Below, in pieces: positions 62,366 to 64,000 of a stretch of 64,000 bases of DNA; positions within the stretch are counted from its first letter, which is position 1, and each line of letters opens with the position of its first letter. The position numbers were made by a program, and so were the translations under genes. Below the pieces are notes generated by a model. It was given only the letters and a program-made list of their open reading frames with translations, made no database searches and was not told where the DNA came from. The stretch covers positions 124,001 through 188,000 of the forward strand of contig WNNJ02001801.1 in assembly GCA_012934845.2 (NCBI GenBank). Direction: 5' to 3'. Origin of the DNA: Pomphorhynchus laevis. Its lineage: Eukaryota > Acanthocephala > Palaeacanthocephala > Echinorhynchida > Pomphorhynchidae.

Positions 62366-64000
62366 GTGACTCTATTTCTAATACCCTTGTATGAGGAGAA
62401 AGATCTAATACCCCGTTTGAAATCCAGGAAGGCGCGATCTCGTTTTACTAGAGGAGATCGTAGGGACGCATCCACCCATACAGGATGCTTCAGTCTTTTT
62501 CGAGTAGAGCATACAGGTGTATGTGCCAACAATATTGAGAGTAAAGTATTTCGGAAAAAGTCCCACGCTGACTATATTCCTAAAATATAAGGGTTGGGCT
62601 ATTGAATATTTGAGAGAAGAGTTATAATAGTGGAATAATCGGCTTTCTTGAAATTCGGAAATTTATTACAATTAGAAGATACCTTGAGATCAAGGTTAAT
62701 AAGAAAATCGATGGTAGCATGATCACTTGAACCGATTGGATGACCGTACTTAATATTGCCAATAGCATTCTTCTTAACAGTAAGACAAATGTCGAGCAAA
62801 GAAGACTTATCCTTCCTATATCGCGTATGCTCATGGACATGCTGAAATAAGTTTAAAGTATTAAAAACTTCTAAGAGTTCACAAGAACCATGATCACATC
62901 CACTAATGGGAACATAATCCTTCCAGTTTACTTTTGGCATATTAAAGTCTCCTACGATAACCAAATCTCCCTCTTTAGACATTTTTACATGACTAAGCAG
63001 AAAGGATTGAATAGAGGCAGTTGACGAACACGGAGGTCGGTAAAATTTACCGAACTTTAGGTTCCTAATCCCTTGGTTAATACATACCCACAAATAATCA
63101 CATTCAGACGAAGAATTACTAGATTCGACTATTTTTACAGATAATGAGTCTCTTATATTAAGAGCAACACCACCACCCCTGCGTCATTGTCTATCCCCAC
63201 AAATGAGACTATATCCCTCGATACTTATTTCAGAATCAAGTATGTATATACTTAGCCAGGTCTCAGTGAGAGCTATTATATCGTAACGCGTCTTCGACAA
63301 ACGCACCGTCAATTCATCGAATTTATGGTAAATGCTAAGTATGTTTGTGTAATATATGCGCAAATTGGGGAAGATGTTCGTAGACTGAGCTACGACGGGA
63401 ACAACCCCGTAGTAACGGAGGTATAATTTTTCATATAAAAAACCTAGAGGGAGCTTATAGGTGGTGCGATACAGAATAGACGAAGAGCATCCTTGCTCAC
63501 TTCTGAAGGTTTGGAAGGGATCCAAAAACGTGTAGAGATTCTGCGCCGCACTACGCGAAAAATTTTAATAATCAAATTACTTTCACCGTTCGCTTTACAA
63601 TCCTTAAGTTCAGTGAGTGCCGCTTTCTGTAATTTTCTTTCCTCTGGTAAGAGATCTTTTATCATAAAGATGTTGGTCCCTGCTAGACGAAACCCGTTAC
63701 GTAAAGCTAAGGAACACATCACATATGAATTCAGAACAAGTTTTAAAAGTCGCGTGTTTCCAATATTATCCCTTTTACCCAACCTAAAAATATTCATCAC
63801 CCTGAATGAATTTCTCTCGTTGTCTGTGCATGTCTGAAGTAAATACGAAAATAACATTCCAATGGCATTAATGTCATGACGTACACGTTCAATGTTATCC
63901 GATGAAGATGACTCCATCACATTTCCAATTATTAGACAAAATGATCGGTCAGCAATTTTTGATCTAGACTTATGAGGATTAGAAGAGCTAGTATGGGAAC
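62340..64000 (-). pseudogene. LINE-A copy entering from the right edge (ORF1 end and ORF2 endonuclease)
   Basis: Minus strand: 63920-63444 is the ORF1 C-terminus (FRLGKRDNIGNTRLLKLVLN, KIFRVVRRR). 63525-63184 is the ORF2 start (YYTNILSIYHKFDELTVRL, IIALTETWLSIYI). After a gap read in other frames (RGGGVAL), 63093-62599 continues KFYRPPCSSTASIQSFLL, VGDFNMPKVNWKDY, SSLLDICLTV and GSSDHATIDFLINL. 62532-62350 has KRDRAFLDFKRGIRSF, the post-endonuclease region. No RT is present, so the copy is 3'-truncated; frameshifts separate the pieces. The 5' part lies beyond the window. Confidence 0.75.

Noticed and set aside
62599-62840. Second frame (72 codons) overlapping the LINE-A endonuclease
   Set aside because: It is an out-of-frame shadow of the endonuclease frame 63093-62599.
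1-64000. CRISPR array, rRNA, LTR retrotransposon or viral gene
   Set aside because: No regularly spaced short repeats, rRNA core sequence, long terminal repeats or gag-pol/integrase signature were found.

Overview
The window is AT-rich eukaryotic DNA from an invertebrate-like animal genome. It has spliced genes with introns from about 56 bp to about 10 kb, a single-copy animal regulator gene, and a heavy load of Penelope-like elements (PLEs) and LINEs. There are no bacterial operons, rRNA genes, CRISPR arrays or LTR/viral elements that I can support. The species is not identifiable from the sequence.

Host genes. Positions 2-421 (+) hold the 3' end of an unrecognised gene. Converging on it from the right is a folliculin-interacting protein (FNIP) homologue on the minus strand. 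I assembled it from phase-compatible splice sites and motif matches to vertebrate FNIP1: terminal exon 5638-3214, then exons 15232-15119, 16215-16034, 16395-16272, 18024-17930, 27817-27770 and 30722-30659, with a likely N-terminal exon near 33737-33477. Several variable-region exons are unplaced. A large Asn/Ser/His-rich open frame (23422-22040, -) lies inside the span and is either part of FNIP or a nested gene.

Mobile DNA. (1) PLE-1: an inverted pair at 6.8-12.8 kb in the last FNIP intron, including an intact 877-aa RT/GIY-YIG protein. (2) PLE-N: five copies with one shared 3' end (0.9-1.6, 20.5-21.9, 36.9-37.0, 40.0-40.6, 56.0-57.3 kb). (3) Older PLE remnants near 14.3, 29.4, 34.4-35.7, 37.0-39.4, 39.6 and 41.9 kb. 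(4) Three LINE families. LINE-A is CR1-like (19.3, 47.3, 49.7-51.5, 62.3-64.0 kb). LINE-B is a nearly full-length I/Jockey-like copy with zinc knuckles and a clean target-site duplication (51.5-55.4 kb). LINE-C is L2/CR1-like (30.9-32.6, 55.5-55.9, 58.0-62.2 kb).

Ribozymes. The most interesting content is self-cleaving RNA. An array at 45.7-47.3 kb carries four copies of a complete type III hammerhead ribozyme in ~365-bp units (retrozyme-like). A second array (35.87-36.83 kb, ~365-380-bp units, plus a lone monomer at 6.4-6.7 kb) carries every hammerhead core element and all three helices, but with the three strands in the non-canonical cyclic order, so the fold is a double pseudoknot within one unit. 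Two sequence-diverged versions (29.86 and 35.75 kb) keep the same order with compensatory stem changes. The conserved 3' structure of PLE-N has the same non-canonical order. I know of no described hammerhead with this topology. It is an inference from base pairing and needs a cleavage test.

Other notable points are a 67-bp perfect copy of FNIP coding sequence in one of its own introns, flanked by a 20-bp duplication, and several long perfect or near-perfect hairpins.
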